The notes under the pieces were generated by a model that was given only the letters and a program-made list of their open reading frames with translations, was not told the DNA's origin and ran no database searches. A DNA stretch of 64,000 nt, from positions 25,746 to 89,745 of the forward strand of contig NZ_FQVW01000006.1 in the NCBI RefSeq assembly GCF_900129485.1, written 5' to 3'. This document shows, one piece after another, positions 1 through 12,324 of this stretch. Every line of letters begins with the position of its first letter. Position 1 is the stretch's first letter. A program made the translations under genes and the position numbers. The stretch is from Ornithinibacillus halophilus. GTDB taxonomy: Bacteria > Bacillota > Bacilli > Bacillales > Amphibacillaceae.

Positions 1-1206
1 CTAACAGCATGGCCAAGTGTGTTAGCTGGTGATGATAGATTACTATATTGGATGCAGGAAACAAAGCATCTATTGAAGCCAATTGAGGGACATTTACCAG
101 GGGCGTCAGAAAAAACATTAACAAAAATGAAGTTACTAGGTGTTAGTGCTGATCACGAATCTCTTTCAGGGGAGGATGTATTAAAGCGTTTAGAGCTTGG
201 ATATCACGTTGGGCTGCGGTATTCTTCTATTCGACCAGATTTACCGAGATTAATAGAAGAAATACTAGAAGCAGGTCTAACAACATTTGATAACTTAACA
301 ATGACGACCGATGGCGGGACACCTGCGTTTTATGAAAAAGGCTTAATGAATATTTGTATTGAGATTGCTATTGATAAAGGAGTTCCGATTGAAGAGGCGT
401 ATCGAATGGCAACGTACAATGTAGCACGTCATTTCCGATTAGATGAACAATTAGGAAGTATAGCTCCAGGAAGAATTGCACATATTAATATTTTACAGGA
501 CAAAGCTAATCCTCATCCTGAAAGTGTGTTAGCGAAAGGACAGTGGATTGTAAGAGAAGGAGAAGAACAACCAGTTCCTTCGCTTATTAATTGGGAAAAA
601 TATAACATAGGCTCAAAGCAGTTTGATTGGGATTTAAGTATTAATGATTTGCAATTCTCTGTTCCAATTGGATTGGATATGATAAATGATGTCATTATTA
701 AGCCGTATGCTATTGAAACTGACGTTACTATGGATGAATTGCCAAGTAACCGAGAAGATGCCTTCTTAATGTTAATTGATCAGGACGGTCAATGGAGAAT
801 TAATACGACATTAAAAGGATTCACAAATAAGCTCGGTGCTCTAGTAAGTTCATATTCACAAACAGGCGACTTAGTTTTTATTGGAAAAAACAAACAAGAT
901 ATGCTACTCGCTTGGGAGAGAATGAAGGAACTTGGTGGAGGCATTGTCGTAGTTCATAATGGTGAGATATTAATTGAAATTCCACTAGAGTTAGGTGGAA
1001 AATTATTTTCTGGTACAATGGGTGAACTCATTGCAAAAGAAAAGCAATTAAAAGAAATACTAAAAGAATTTGGGTATCCATTTGATGACCCAGTTTATAG
1101 TATTCTGTTTCTTTCATCCACTCATTTACCGTATATTCGAATTACCCAAGAAGGAATCATTGATGTTAAGAAGAGAAATGTGCTCTTCCCAGCAACAATG
1201 CGTTAA
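1..1206 (+). CDS. yerA: Adenine deaminase-like amidohydrolase, C-terminal part (cut by window edge)
   Basis: The reading frame is open from base 1, so the gene starts upstream of the window; the GTG at 19 is internal. What is seen is the C-terminal two thirds of an amidohydrolase of the adenine deaminase family: the late metal-site region with the TTDGGTP motif (metal-ligand Asp), then the SIAPGRIAHINIL return to the composite beta-sandwich, and the C-terminal adenine deaminase domain ending in LFPATMR. The family hydrolyses adenine to hypoxanthine and ammonia, but YerA-type paralogues are not firmly assigned. The following genes (yerB, yerC, pcrB, pcrA, ligA) match the order around B. subtilis yerA, which supports the orthology. 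Substrate remains uncertain. Confidence 0.85.
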   Translation, partial: LTAWPSVLAGDDRLLYWMQETKHLLKPIEGHLPGASEKTLTKMKLLGVSADHESLSGEDVLKRLELGYHVGLRYSSIRPDLPRLIEEILEAGLTTFDNLTMTTDGGTPAFYEKGLMNICIEIAIDKGVPIEEAYRMATYNVARHFRLDEQLGSIAPGRIAHINILQDKANPHPESVLAKGQWIVREGEEQPVPSLINWEKYNIGSKQFDWDLSINDLQFSVPIGLDMINDVIIKPYAIETDVTMDELPSNREDAFLMLIDQDGQWRINTTLKGFTNKLGALVSSYSQTGDLVFIGKNKQDMLLAWERMKELGGGIVVVHNGEILIEIPLELGGKLFSGTMGELIAKEKQLKEILKEFGYPFDDPVYSILFLSSTHLPYIRITQEGIIDVKKRNVLFPATMR

Positions 1207-1257
1207 TCTATAATAAGGATTAAGCACTAAAATCTTTTTATAAAGGTGTTGGGAGAT

Positions 1258-2337
1258 ATGAGAAAACTAATCTTACTATTATTTATCGCATTATTCCTTG
1301 CTGCGTGTTCCAACGATGAAGAGGTAGCGAAGGAAACAGAATCACCAACAGAAAATGAACAACCACAAGAATCAGAGCAAGAAGAAAATGTAACGGAAGA
1401 ACCTGATCCAGAACCAGAGTATAAAAATACTTTCCCGCTAACAGGTGTTGGTACAAATGATGAGGTAGATGACCGAATTGTGGGGATAATGATTAATAAC
1501 CATACGAATGCGAGACCACAAACAGGTTTAAGTCAAGCGGATATTGTCTTTGAACTATTAGCAGAAGGACCAATCACTAGGTTTCTAGCATTATTTCAAA
1601 GTGAAAAACCGGATGTAGTAGGACCTGTACGAAGTGCGAGAGAATATTACTTTGATTTGGCTAACCGTTATGGTGCGTTATATGTCTATCACGGTGCTGC
1701 TGGATTTGTAAATGAAATGATTTATAATAGAGGGATAGAGTACATTGATGGATATTACCGAGATAATGATGGGCATGCCTTTAAGCGGGAATCCTTTAGA
1801 GTAGCACCACATAATTCATATTTTCTAATGGAAAATGTTTATGACGTTGCTGAAAGTAAAGGATACGACGTGAAACGAGAGTACGAGTCATTACCATTTT
1901 TAGATGATGAAGAAATCGGTCGTTTATCTGGAGAAGAGGCAAATCATATTGAAATCGTTTATTCCAACAATCCAATGGAAATAGTAGAATTTACATACGA
2001 TCCTGCATCAGAAAAATATAATCGCTATAATGATAGAGAACAGACAGTTGAACTAGAAACAGATGAGCCAATTGAAGTAGATAATGTTTTTATTATTGAA
2101 GCACAACACGCCGTCATTGATGATGTAGGGCGACGAGATATTGATTTATACGCAGGTGGGGATGCCTACCTTATTCAAAAAGGAAAAATTCAAAAGCTAG
2201 AATGGGAAAATCGATTTGGCAGGTTAATCCCTGTTAAAGACGGTGAGTCAGTTGGTTTTGTACCCGGTAAAACATGGGTTAATGTTGTTCCGACAAACCC
2301 AGGAATGGAACAATCGGTTAAGGTAATGAATGAGTAG
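1258..2337 (+). CDS. yerB: YerB-like lipoprotein (DUF3048)
   Basis: A 359-aa exported lipoprotein. The N-terminus MRKLILLLFIALFLAAC is a signal peptide with lipobox LAAC (Cys17), followed by a Glu/Pro-rich linker to about residue 60 and then the two-part DUF3048 domain (VGIMINNHTNARPQTGLSQAD near its start; GESVGFVPGKTWVNVVP near its end). I chose ATG 1258 because AAAGGTG at 1242-1248 lies 9 nt upstream; an in-frame GTG at 1246 falls inside that ribosome site. The gene lies 52 bp after yerA and 12 bp before yerC, as in B. subtilis. Molecular function is unknown; it is anchored on the outer face of the membrane. Confidence 0.85.
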   Translation: MRKLILLLFIALFLAACSNDEEVAKETESPTENEQPQESEQEENVTEEPDPEPEYKNTFPLTGVGTNDEVDDRIVGIMINNHTNARPQTGLSQADIVFELLAEGPITRFLALFQSEKPDVVGPVRSAREYYFDLANRYGALYVYHGAAGFVNEMIYNRGIEYIDGYYRDNDGHAFKRESFRVAPHNSYFLMENVYDVAESKGYDVKREYESLPFLDDEEIGRLSGEEANHIEIVYSNNPMEIVEFTYDPASEKYNRYNDREQTVELETDEPIEVDNVFIIEAQHAVIDDVGRRDIDLYAGGDAYLIQKGKIQKLEWENRFGRLIPVKDGESVGFVPGKTWVNVVPTNPGMEQSVKVMNE

Positions 2338-2349
2338 GGAGATGGGAAC

Positions 2350-2646
2350 ATGCAAATTGATAAGTTAAGGGGAGAGCATTTGGATCAATTATTCGATGCT
2401 ATTCTTTCTTTAAAAGATAGAGAAGAATGCTATCGTTTTTTTGATGACATTGCAACAATGGGTGAAATTCAATCACTCTCTCAACGACTACAAGTAGCAA
2501 AAATGTTAACAGAAGGTCATACATATAGCATGATTGAAAAGGAAACAAAAGCATCTACAGCTACCATCTCACGTGTACGTCGATGCATAAACTATGGTAG
2601 TGATGGTTATAAAACGGTACTAGACCGAATGATGGATAAAGAGTAA
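2350..2646 (+). CDS. yerC: YerC/YecD family TrpR-like regulator
   Basis: A 98-aa protein of the TrpR-like YerC/YecD family. The helical core (LFDAILSLKDREECYRFFDDI) precedes a helix-turn-helix in which MIEKETKASTATISRVRR gives the recognition helix. It is probably a small DNA-binding regulator; its targets are not known to me. It begins 12 bp after yerB, so the two are likely cotranscribed, and a weak hairpin follows it. Confidence 0.85.
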   Translation: MQIDKLRGEHLDQLFDAILSLKDREECYRFFDDIATMGEIQSLSQRLQVAKMLTEGHTYSMIEKETKASTATISRVRRCINYGSDGYKTVLDRMMDKE

Positions 2647-2654
2647 AAGGTTCA

Positions 2655-2680
2655 GGGCATGGATAAAACCATGTCCTCCC
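2655..2680 (+). terminator. Possible terminator after yerC
   Basis: GGGCATGG (2655-2662) can pair with CCATGTCC (2669-2676) across a 6-nt loop, with one G-T pair. The following run is only CCCTTCT, so the T tract is poor and intrinsic termination is uncertain. Confidence 0.4.
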
Positions 2681-2825
2681 TTCTATCTAATCATTGTTTG
2701 TCACTCCGACCTACAGCATATCTACTTAAAATAACCTCTAGAACTTCGTATTTTGTTAATATGCAAATTCCCCCATATATTTCTACAAAAGAATATTCAT
2801 ATCGCTAAATTCATACTCTGTTTTT

Positions 2826-2834
2826 TGCTATAAT
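2826..2834 (+). promoter_or_regulatory. Extended -10 promoter candidate for pcrB operon
   Basis: TGCTATAAT gives a perfect SigA -10 box (TATAAT, 2829-2834) with the upstream TG extension. No convincing -35 box lies 17 nt upstream, which is common for extended -10 promoters. It sits about 90 bp before the pcrB start, in the only gap upstream of pcrB-pcrA-ligA-camS. Confidence 0.5.
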
Positions 2835-2925
2835 AAAGTGAAACTTCCATTATAATTTTATAATGGAATAGATACGTGTGTAATAATAGGTAAGACATGG
2901 GATTTTATATTGGAGGATTGTACCA

Positions 2926-3636
2926 TTGAATATAAATATGAAAGAATGGAAGCACATATTTAAATTAGATCCAGCAAAGGAAATATCAGACGAACAACTT
3001 GAACAAGTTTGTGAATCTGGTACAGATGCAGTAATTGTCGGAGGAACAGACAATATAACATTGGACGGTGTACTGGATTTACTTTCCCGTATACGTCGTT
3101 ATACCGTTCCATGTATACTAGAGATTTCCGATATGGAAGCTATTACACCAGGATTTGATTATTATTTTATCCCAATGGTGATGAATAGTCAGGAGAAAAA
3201 ATGGCTTATGGATATCCAGCATGATGCCATTAAGCAATTTAAAGATATTATGGATTTCAATGAAATCTTTTTCGAAGGTTACTGTATTTTAAATGAAGAG
3301 GCAAAAGCTTTCCAAAAAACAAATTCTAAATTACCAAGTGATGAGGATGTCATTGCTTATGCATATATGGCAGAAAAGGTCTTCCACTTACCAATTTTCT
3401 ATATAGAATATAGCGGGACATATGGGTCACCTGCATTGGTAGAACAAGTGAAGAATGAATTAAAGGAAACTTTGCTATTCTATGGTGGAGGAATTAAAAA
3501 TAGCATACAAGCACGTGAAATGAAAGAACACGCTGATGTAATTATCGTTGGAAATAGTTTATATACAGATTTTAAAACAGCTTTGAAGACGGTAAAAGCT
3601 GTAAAGAGTTATAACATAGGAAGGTGTATTTTGTGA
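2926..3636 (+). CDS. pcrB: Heptaprenylglyceryl phosphate synthase PcrB
   Basis: A 236-aa TIM-barrel prenyltransferase of the GGGP/HepGP synthase family, which couples heptaprenyl diphosphate to sn-glycerol-1-phosphate, the first step of the archaeal-type ether lipid found in Bacillales. Recognisable blocks are [13 protein letters not shown] at the N-terminus, [22 protein letters not shown] and LFYGGGIKN (phosphate-binding loops). The TTG at 2926 is chosen because GGAGG at 2912-2916 is 9 nt upstream; an ATG at 2938 is an alternative. Its stop overlaps the pcrA start (GTGA), indicating translational coupling. Confidence 0.92.
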   Translation: MNINMKEWKHIFKLDPAKEISDEQLEQVCESGTDAVIVGGTDNITLDGVLDLLSRIRRYTVPCILEISDMEAITPGFDYYFIPMVMNSQEKKWLMDIQHDAIKQFKDIMDFNEIFFEGYCILNEEAKAFQKTNSKLPSDEDVIAYAYMAEKVFHLPIFYIEYSGTYGSPALVEQVKNELKETLLFYGGGIKNSIQAREMKEHADVIIVGNSLYTDFKTALKTVKAVKSYNIGRCIL

Positions 3637-5870
3637 GTCGAACAATTGGTGACCTAATTAAAGGGTTAAATAAAGAACAACAAGAAGCAGTTAAACATAC
3701 AGATGGGCCGTTATTAATAATGGCAGGAGCAGGTAGTGGGAAAACGCGAGTACTTACCCACCGCATCGCTTACCTAATGGGAGAAAAAGATGTTTCTCCA
3801 CGTAATATATTAGCGATTACCTTTACCAACAAAGCTGCAAGAGAAATGAAGGAACGTGTGGCAAGATTAGTTGGACCAGAAGGGGAAAATATGTGGGTAT
3901 CTACGTTCCACTCCATGTGTGTACGAATATTGAGAAGAGATATAGATCGAATTGGCTTCAGTAGGAATTTCACAATTTTAGATAGTGGTGATCAGCTATC
4001 ATTAATCAAACAAATTTTGAAAGATAAAAATATTGATTCGAAAAAGTTCGATCCACGAGCGATTTTAGGACAAATTAGTGGTGCAAAAAATGAATTGATT
4101 ACCCCTGAGAAATTTAGTGAAAGCGTGGGGGATTATTTTAGTAGACAAGTATCAGAAGTTTACACAGAATACCAAAAGAGACTACAAAAAAACCAGTCGC
4201 TTGATTTTGATGATTTAATTATGGAGACAATCCATCTGTTTAAACGTGTGCCAGAGGTATTGGAATATTACCAAAGAAGGTTTCAATATATTCATGTCGA
4301 CGAGTATCAAGATACTAACCATGCGCAATACTTTTTAGTAAAGCAGTTAGCAAGTCGATTCCAAAATCTCTGTGTTGTAGGTGACTCAGATCAATCGATT
4401 TATCGTTGGCGTGGCGCAGATATTGGGAATATTTTATCGTTTGAAAAAGATTATCCAACAGCTAGAGCAATATTTTTGGAGCAAAATTATCGTTCCACAA
4501 AGTCCATTTTAGATGCTGCCAATAAAGTTATTAATAATAATACAGGTAGAAAACCGAAAAATCTTTGGACTGATAATCCAAGTGGAAATAAAATCAATTA
4601 CTACCAAGGTACAACCGAACAAGATGAAGCAATATTCATCACCGACAAAATTCAAGAATTGACCTCAAAAGGAGAATTTTCACCGAATGATGTTGCGATT
4701 CTATATCGGACGAATGCGCAATCCCGTGCAGTGGAGGATACATTTGTAAAATCTGGTGTAGCCTATCAAATGGTAGGTGGTACTAAGTTCTATGATCGTA
4801 AAGAAATTAAAGATATGCTTGCTTATTTACGTCTAATTACGAATCCCAATGATGACATTAGCTTTGAACGAGTAGTCAATGAACCGAAGCGAGGAATTGG
4901 GAAGACATCGGTTGAGAAATTACGAGCTTATGCTACTAACCACGATATTTCTTTGTATCAAACAATTTTAGAAGTTGATTTTACAGGAGTATCTAAGAAG
5001 GCAGCCAATGCTTTATCTGAATTCGGTACATTAATAAAAACGTTAAGCCAACAGCAAGAGTTTTTGACGGCGACTGATATGGTAGAGGCTGTACTTGAGC
5101 GAACTGGCTATGAACAAATGCTGAAAAATGAACGCTCCATTGAGGCGCAGAGCCGATTAGAAAATATAGAAGAGTTTAAAACCGTAACACAGAAGTATGA
5201 AGAAACAAGCGAGGATAAGACATTAATTGCCTTTTTAACAGACTTAGCTTTAATTGCAGACATTGACCGTGTGGATGAAGAAGAGAGCCAAAATGAAGAA
5301 AAAGTAACGATGATGACTTTGCATGCTGCCAAAGGGTTAGAGTTTCCAGTTGTATTTTTAATTGGTATGGAAGAGAATGTTTTCCCTCATAGTCGTTCGA
5401 TGTTTGATGAAGAGGAAATGGAAGAAGAACGACGATTAGCATATGTGGGAATTACGAGAGCAGAGAAACAACTTTTCTTAACTCATGCGAAAATGCGTAC
5501 CCTATTTGGACGTACGAATATGAATCCTATTAGTCGTTTTATTAATGAAATACCTGAAGAACTGATTGAAGGAATTGAAGAAGTGAAAACATCAATGTTC
5601 GGTTCCAAACCTTCTCCAACAGCTTCACCATTTGGCAAACCGAAAATTCAAGAGGCACCTGTTAAACGGAAAGCCCAAAAACAAAAATCAACTGGTGCTG
5701 AAAATGAAACGTGGAAGCCAGGGGATAAGGCTAGTCATAAAAAATGGGGTGTTGGTACGGTTGTGAAGGTTCAAGGTGAAGGAGATTCAATGGAACTTGA
5801 TGTTGCATTTCCAGCACCAACAGGTATCAAACGATTATTAGCTAAGTTTGCACCAATAACGAAGGAGTAA
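3633..5870 (+). CDS. pcrA: ATP-dependent DNA helicase PcrA (UvrD family)
   Basis: A 745-aa SF1A helicase acting in repair, replication restart and plasmid rolling-circle replication. Walker A GAGSGKT lies at residues 32-38, motif II is VDEYQD, then [14 protein letters not shown] (motif III), EQNYRS (motif IV), [14 protein letters not shown] (motif V) and [10 protein letters not shown] (motif VI). The C-terminus carries the PcrA-type tail with a Tudor-like segment beginning [17 protein letters not shown], which in this family binds RNA polymerase. GTG at 3633 is selected because GGAAGGTG (3619-3626) is 6 nt upstream; an in-frame GTG at 3624 is part of that site. It overlaps the pcrB stop by 4 bp and precedes ligA by 12 bp. 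Confidence 0.97.
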   Translation: MSRTIGDLIKGLNKEQQEAVKHTDGPLLIMAGAGSGKTRVLTHRIAYLMGEKDVSPRNILAITFTNKAAREMKERVARLVGPEGENMWVSTFHSMCVRILRRDIDRIGFSRNFTILDSGDQLSLIKQILKDKNIDSKKFDPRAILGQISGAKNELITPEKFSESVGDYFSRQVSEVYTEYQKRLQKNQSLDFDDLIMETIHLFKRVPEVLEYYQRRFQYIHVDEYQDTNHAQYFLVKQLASRFQNLCVVGDSDQSIYRWRGADIGNILSFEKDYPTARAIFLEQNYRSTKSILDAANKVINNNTGRKPKNLWTDNPSGNKINYYQGTTEQDEAIFITDKIQELTSKGEFSPNDVAILYRTNAQSRAVEDTFVKSGVAYQMVGGTKFYDRKEIKDMLAYLRLITNPNDDISFERVVNEPKRGIGKTSVEKLRAYATNHDISLYQTILEVDFTGVSKKAANALSEFGTLIKTLSQQQEFLTATDMVEAVLERTGYEQMLKNERSIEAQSRLENIEEFKTVTQKYEETSEDKTLIAFLTDLALIADIDRVDEEESQNEEKVTMMTLHAAKGLEFPVVFLIGMEENVFPHSRSMFDEEEMEEERRLAYVGITRAEKQLFLTHAKMRTLFGRTNMNPISRFINEIPEELIEGIEEVKTSMFGSKPSPTASPFGKPKIQEAPVKRKAQKQKSTGAENETWKPGDKASHKKWGVGTVVKVQGEGDSMELDVAFPAPTGIKRLLAKFAPITKE

Positions 5871-7889
<2,019 letters not shown>

Positions 7890-7901
7890 AGGGGTGGTTG
7901 C

Positions 7902-9017
7902 ATGAAAAAAGTTAGTGTTATTTTAATATGCACCCTCCTCCTCATAACAGGTTGTATACCGAATCTAGAGGGTGAGGATGAAGTGCTGCCAAATGATGAA
8001 GAGGTAGAGGGACAAAAGTCAATTGTTCCAAGTTATCGTCTTTCCGATGAAAATTATCCAATGATTTTGCCATATAGAGTAAGTGAGGCAAGAGGTGCTA
8101 TTATTAACCAAATGGGAAGTAATAGAATCGACATTGATGAAATGGAAGAAGGGTTACGACGTCATTCACAAGAATATTTTGACCCAGGGGATTATTATTT
8201 TGAGGAAGGACAATATTTATCACTTTCAACCGTATATAATTGGATTGATGATCTTAATCCTGAAGTAGAGGATGAAGCAGATGTTGAAGACTATCGTGAA
8301 AATCCAAGATATCTCACACATATTCTCGAGCAAAATTTTCTCCAACGGAAAGGAGAGAAGAAGGTAGAATTAAGTGGGATATCGATTGGCTTAGCGATGA
8401 AGTCTGTCTACCGTTTTAATGCAAATGGCAGAGGGCCTTATTTTGAAGAAATTGACTACGATACGATGTTTGAAAAAGCCCAAGAAGTTGCTCAAAAAGT
8501 GTTGGAAAGGCTTCGTCAACGTGAAGAATTAACAGATATCCCGATTATGTTTGCCATCTATCGAGAAGAAGCCCAAAATTCAGCTGTACCAGGTAATTTT
8601 GTTGCAAAAACCTATGTAAAAAGTGGAGATATGATGATCAGAAATTGGGATAATCTGAATGAAGAAAATATTCTCTTCCCATCTAGAGAAGCAGAACGGA
8701 AATATTACGATGACGCTCAAATGATTAATAGCTTCGCGACAGATATAGCTGAATTCTTCCCTAATTACGTTGGGGTGATTGGAAAAGGATTTTACATTAA
8801 TGAAGAACTGCAAGAATTGACGTTAGAAATTCCAATCGAGTTTTATGGAAAAGGGGAAGTACTAGGTTTTACGCAATATGCTTACGGATTAGTAAAGGAA
8901 AAGTTTTCAGGTGATTACTATGACTTAGAAGTGAATATAACGTCAAGTCAAGGACAGGAAGCATTAATATTCCGACCTGCAGGTGAAAATGAACCAACTG
9001 TCCATGTATATCACTAA
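7902..9017 (+). CDS. camS: CamS family sex-pheromone-type lipoprotein
   Basis: A 371-aa lipoprotein with signal peptide and lipobox ITGC (Cys18), then a CamS domain covering most of the mature chain. The Staphylococcus/Enterococcus homologues release a pheromone peptide from the signal sequence; the Bacillus homologue is YerH, whose role is unclear. The gene starts 12 bp after ligA and ends the operon, with a strong terminator 60 bp later. Whether its signal peptide is processed into a pheromone cannot be seen from sequence. Confidence 0.88.
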   Translation: MKKVSVILICTLLLITGCIPNLEGEDEVLPNDEEVEGQKSIVPSYRLSDENYPMILPYRVSEARGAIINQMGSNRIDIDEMEEGLRRHSQEYFDPGDYYFEEGQYLSLSTVYNWIDDLNPEVEDEADVEDYRENPRYLTHILEQNFLQRKGEKKVELSGISIGLAMKSVYRFNANGRGPYFEEIDYDTMFEKAQEVAQKVLERLRQREELTDIPIMFAIYREEAQNSAVPGNFVAKTYVKSGDMMIRNWDNLNEENILFPSREAERKYYDDAQMINSFATDIAEFFPNYVGVIGKGFYINEELQELTLEIPIEFYGKGEVLGFTQYAYGLVKEKFSGDYYDLEVNITSSQGQEALIFRPAGENEPTVHVYH

Positions 9018-9077
9018 TAGGATAGTATATAAAAAAGAATGATTTATTGAAGAATTGCTAGATTTCAGTTAGAATAA

Positions 9078-9106
9078 GGAGTGGAATATACCACTCCGTT
9101 TTTTTA
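9078..9106 (+). terminator. Intrinsic terminator after camS
   Basis: Perfect 7-bp stem GGAGTGG / CCACTCC (9078-9084 with 9091-9097), 6-nt loop AATATA, followed by G and eight T. It closes the pcrB-camS operon. Confidence 0.9.
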
Positions 9107-9169
9107 TAAATGCACTTATTTCTTGAAAATTCATAATTCTTGTTTATTTCTCGCTACTTGTATTTAATA

Positions 9170-9185
9170 ATGAAAACGGAAACAA
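9170..9185 (+). promoter_or_regulatory. cre-like (CcpA) site upstream of P5C dehydrogenase
   Basis: ATGAAAACGGAAACAA matches the Bacillus catabolite-response consensus WTGNAANCGNWNNCW at every defined position. It lies 37-52 bp before the pruA/rocA start, just upstream of a TATAAA (9188-9193) that could be the -10 box, so CcpA binding would be expected to repress. This fits glucose repression of amino acid catabolism; binding itself is inferred. Confidence 0.55.
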
Positions 9186-9221
9186 GGTATAAATATGGAT
9201 AACGTATAGGAGGTTTTTTAT

Positions 9222-10772
9222 ATGGTAGTACCATACAAGCACGAACCATTTACTGACTTTTCAGTAGAAGAGAACAGACAATTGATGCTCGACGCACTAA
9301 AAAAGGTGGAAGCAGATTTAGGTAAGGAATATCCACTAATTATTAATGGTGAGCGTATCACTACAGAAGACAAAATTGTTTCTGTTAACCCAGCTAATAA
9401 AGAAGAAATAATTGGGTATGTATCTAAAGCCAATAAAGAGCTAGCTGAAAAAGCAATTCAAGTGGCTGATGAAAGATTCCAAAACTATTGGAGAACTTCT
9501 GATCCAAAATTCCGTGCAGGTATTCTTTTCCGTGCAGCAGCAATTATTCGTCGTCGTAAACATGAATTCTCTGCACACTTAGTAAAAGAAGGCGGAAAAC
9601 CGTGGAAAGAAGCAGATGCGGATACTGCAGAAGCAATTGACTTCCTTGAGTATTATGGTCGTCAAATGCTGAAAATAAAAGATGGTATTGAAATAAACAG
9701 CCGTCCTATCGAGCATAACCAATTTAATTACATTCCATTAGGTGTTGGTCTTGTTATTTCACCATGGAACTTCTTATTTGCTATTATGGCTGGTACAACT
9801 GTAGCTGCAATGGTTAGTGGTAATACAGTATTATTAAAACCAGCAAGTACGACACCAGTTATTGCATATAAATTTATGGAAGTATTAGAGGAAGCAGGTC
9901 TTCCTGCAGGTGTCATTAACTATATTCCTGGACCAGGGAGTGAAGTTGGTGATTTCTTAGTTGACCATCCTCGTACACGTTTTATTAGCTTTACAGGTTC
10001 TCGTGAAGTTGGTACACGTATCTTTGAACGTGCAGCAGTAGTACACAAAGGACAAAAGTGGTTAAAACGAACCATCATTGAAATGGGTGGTAAAGATACA
10101 ATTGTTGTTGATAAAGAAGCTGACCTTGAGTTGGCTGCACAATCAATAGTACAATCTGCATTTGGATTCTCTGGTCAGAAATGTTCAGCATGTTCACGCG
10201 CAGTTATTCATGAAGATGTTTATGAAGATGTAAAAGGTCGCGTAGTTGAATTAACGAAAGAACTTTCTGCTGGAAATCCTTATGATAATTCTCATTTCAT
10301 GGGTCCAGTTATTGACCAAGGTGCATATGACAAGATTATGAGTTACATTGAGATTGGTAAAAATGAAGGAGAGCTTCTTGTTGGTGGAGATGGAGATGAC
10401 TCAACTGGTTGGTTCATAAATCCAACTGTATTTGGAGATGTGGATCCTGAAGCGCGTATTATGCAAGAAGAAATCTTTGGACCTGTTGTTGGTTTAACAA
10501 AAGCTAAAGATTTTGATCATGCTATTGAAATTGCTAACAATACAGAATACGGCTTAACAGGTGCTGTAATCACAAATAACCGTGAACACTTAGAACAAGC
10601 ACGCCGTGATTTCCATGTTGGAAACCTTTACTTCAACCGTGGATGTACAGCAGCAATCGTTGGTTACCAACCATTTGGTGGGTTTAACATGTCTGGTACA
10701 GATTCAAAAGCAGGTGGACCAGATTACTTAATCCAACATATGCAAGGTAAAACAACTTCTGAAATGCTATAA
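9222..10772 (+). CDS. pruA: L-glutamate gamma-semialdehyde (1-pyrroline-5-carboxylate) dehydrogenase
   Basis: A 516-aa aldehyde dehydrogenase of the P5CDH (RocA/PutC) branch, oxidising glutamate semialdehyde to glutamate with NAD+ in proline and arginine breakdown. The N-terminal [14 protein letters not shown] is typical of RocA-type enzymes. Visible are the cofactor region [10 protein letters not shown], catalytic Glu in IIEMGGKD, the nucleophile Cys in [11 protein letters not shown], and EEIFGPVVG. Length agrees with Bacillus RocA (about 515). AGGAGGT sits 7 nt before ATG 9222. It stands alone between two terminators; proline dehydrogenase is not in the window, but a proline symporter follows 2 kb later. 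Confidence 0.93.
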   Translation: MVVPYKHEPFTDFSVEENRQLMLDALKKVEADLGKEYPLIINGERITTEDKIVSVNPANKEEIIGYVSKANKELAEKAIQVADERFQNYWRTSDPKFRAGILFRAAAIIRRRKHEFSAHLVKEGGKPWKEADADTAEAIDFLEYYGRQMLKIKDGIEINSRPIEHNQFNYIPLGVGLVISPWNFLFAIMAGTTVAAMVSGNTVLLKPASTTPVIAYKFMEVLEEAGLPAGVINYIPGPGSEVGDFLVDHPRTRFISFTGSREVGTRIFERAAVVHKGQKWLKRTIIEMGGKDTIVVDKEADLELAAQSIVQSAFGFSGQKCSACSRAVIHEDVYEDVKGRVVELTKELSAGNPYDNSHFMGPVIDQGAYDKIMSYIEIGKNEGELLVGGDGDDSTGWFINPTVFGDVDPEARIMQEEIFGPVVGLTKAKDFDHAIEIANNTEYGLTGAVITNNREHLEQARRDFHVGNLYFNRGCTAAIVGYQPFGGFNMSGTDSKAGGPDYLIQHMQGKTTSEML

Positions 10773-10782
10773 TTTTCACACC

Positions 10783-10816
10783 AACCCCACAGATTTACTT
10801 TCTGTGGGGTTATAAA
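10783..10816 (+). terminator. Intrinsic terminator after pruA
   Basis: Perfect 11-bp stem: AACCCCACAGA (10783-10793) with TCTGTGGGGTT (10801-10811), loop TTTACTT. It is followed by ATAAAAA rather than a T run, so it may also serve the other strand. Confidence 0.8.
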
Positions 10817-10883
10817 AAGAAGACTTATATCTGAATATTTAATCTCTTCTATATAGTAGTGTTTAACGGGTGAAATTAACGTC

Positions 10884-10927
10884 AAAACTTTCCTACTTTC
10901 CTAAAGTTAGGAAAGTAGGAAAGTTTT
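10884..10927. repeat. Perfect 21-bp inverted repeat upstream of the HTH-TPR regulator
   Basis: Two 21-bp arms (10884-10904 and 10907-10927) are exact reverse complements around a 2-nt AG centre. Each arm holds a doubled motif: CTTTCCTACTTTCCTA on the left, AGGAAAGTAGGAAAG on the right. It ends in a T run, so it could terminate, but a separate terminator for pruA already lies 70 bp upstream. It may instead be an operator or a retained terminator. Confidence 0.7.
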
Positions 10928-11043
10928 TTCATGGTTAAAGCCACTTTTCAGGCCTAACTTTCCCAATAACGGTGTTCGAAAATTATGTTATTATAATAAT
11001 AAGCAAATAGTAATAGAGACAAGTAATCGGAGGAGAAGATGAG

Positions 11044-12309
11044 ATGGAAATTGGTTCCTTTATTAAATTACAGCGAGTCAAACAAGGAATGACACAAGAA
11101 GAGTTAGCTGATGGAATTGTTTCTATGTCCTATTTGTCCAAAATTGAGAACCAGCGTACAGATGCTAGTCCAGAAGTGATCAGCATGTTATGTACGAGAC
11201 TAGGAATTGAACTTAATAGTGAGAAGGATGAAACGATAAAAGAGAAATGTCAAAACTGGTTCAATATGCTTTTTGAACAGAATGATAAAAGTGAAATTAT
11301 TTCAACATATGAGGAAATTAGTCAGCTAATGTCAGTCGTTCGTTCTGATAACTTAATGATGTTTGAGATTCATAAGATAAGATACTTCTTGTTAATTGGA
11401 GAATATGATAAAGCTTTAGAGCAAATTAATAGTTTAAGTGAGGTAGCAGGCTCTTTTGATAACACTCATTTATACTATTGGTACAAATTTAAAGGTAACT
11501 ATAGCTCAGTTATTGGAGAATTTACCCATGCAATGCGCATGTATCGATTGGCTGAGAAAAAGATTAATCAGATTAATATCAGTGATGCTGAACAAGCAGA
11601 TATTTATTACATAATTGCTATAACACATAGTAAGTTAAGGAATGTTCTAGAAACAATTGATTATACCAATAAGGCTATTGATATCTTTCAAAGAGAGTAT
11701 AACTTTATTCGGTGTGCACAATGCCATATAGTTCTTGGGATTGCCTACCGTAGAATTAAAATGTATGAAAAAGCAATTAAGCATTATAATTTAGCCAAAC
11801 ATCTTGGAGGGCTAAATAAAAATAATGAAATGATTCAATTAACTAACCAAAACCTTGGTTATTTATACTCCAATATTGGGGATACCAAAGAAGGTATTAA
11901 ACATTTTCTAGAAGTAGTAAAGGATGAGAAGACTAAAGTTACTGGTAGATTAATGGCAGTAACAAACCTTATCAAAGAGTATTATAAGATCCAAAATTTT
12001 GATAAAGTTGAAGAGATGATAGTAGTTGCTAATAATCTTCTAAAACAAGATAAAAATGATGTTTACCATAGATTGTATAATTACATAGTTTTAACTTTTG
12101 AGTATGCCATCACGAATCAAGATGAAAAGTTCACTTCGTTATTAATAGAGGAATTTATACCTTACCTGAAAAAGCAAAAAGATCATGCAAACTTAATAAT
12201 TTACTCGAATATGATTGCTAAACATTATGAAAGTGTAGGTAGGTATAAAGACTCTGTTAAATATTATAAGTTAGCAAACCTCACATATGAGGAAGTTGTA
12301 AATCTATAA
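11044..12309 (+). CDS. RRNPP-type transcriptional regulator (HTH + TPR), NprR/PlcR-like
   Basis: A 421-aa protein with an XRE-type helix-turn-helix at about residues 6-60 (IKLQRVKQGMTQEELADG, then SYLSKIENQRTDAS) followed by an array of tetratricopeptide helices to the C-terminus (for example YDKALEQINSLSE, YEKAIKHYNLAKH, NLGYLYSNIGDTKEGIKHF). This plan and length fit peptide-sensing RRNPP regulators (Rap/NprR/PlcR/PrgX), closest in length to NprR. GGAGGAG is 7 nt before ATG 11044. A 48-aa signal-peptide ORF starts 15 bp after its stop, the classic place for the cognate pheromone precursor. It sits between pruA and putP; targets are unknown. Confidence 0.85.
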   Translation: MEIGSFIKLQRVKQGMTQEELADGIVSMSYLSKIENQRTDASPEVISMLCTRLGIELNSEKDETIKEKCQNWFNMLFEQNDKSEIISTYEEISQLMSVVRSDNLMMFEIHKIRYFLLIGEYDKALEQINSLSEVAGSFDNTHLYYWYKFKGNYSSVIGEFTHAMRMYRLAEKKINQINISDAEQADIYYIIAITHSKLRNVLETIDYTNKAIDIFQREYNFIRCAQCHIVLGIAYRRIKMYEKAIKHYNLAKHLGGLNKNNEMIQLTNQNLGYLYSNIGDTKEGIKHFLEVVKDEKTKVTGRLMAVTNLIKEYYKIQNFDKVEEMIVVANNLLKQDKNDVYHRLYNYIVLTFEYAITNQDEKFTSLLIEEFIPYLKKQKDHANLIIYSNMIAKHYESVGRYKDSVKYYKLANLTYEEVVNL

Positions 12310-12324
12310 AGGAGGGGAGAGTAA

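Noticed and set aside
7902..7960. Pheromone peptide encoded in the CamS signal sequence
   Set aside because: The signal peptide is ordinary, and nothing in the sequence shows that it is processed into a signal.
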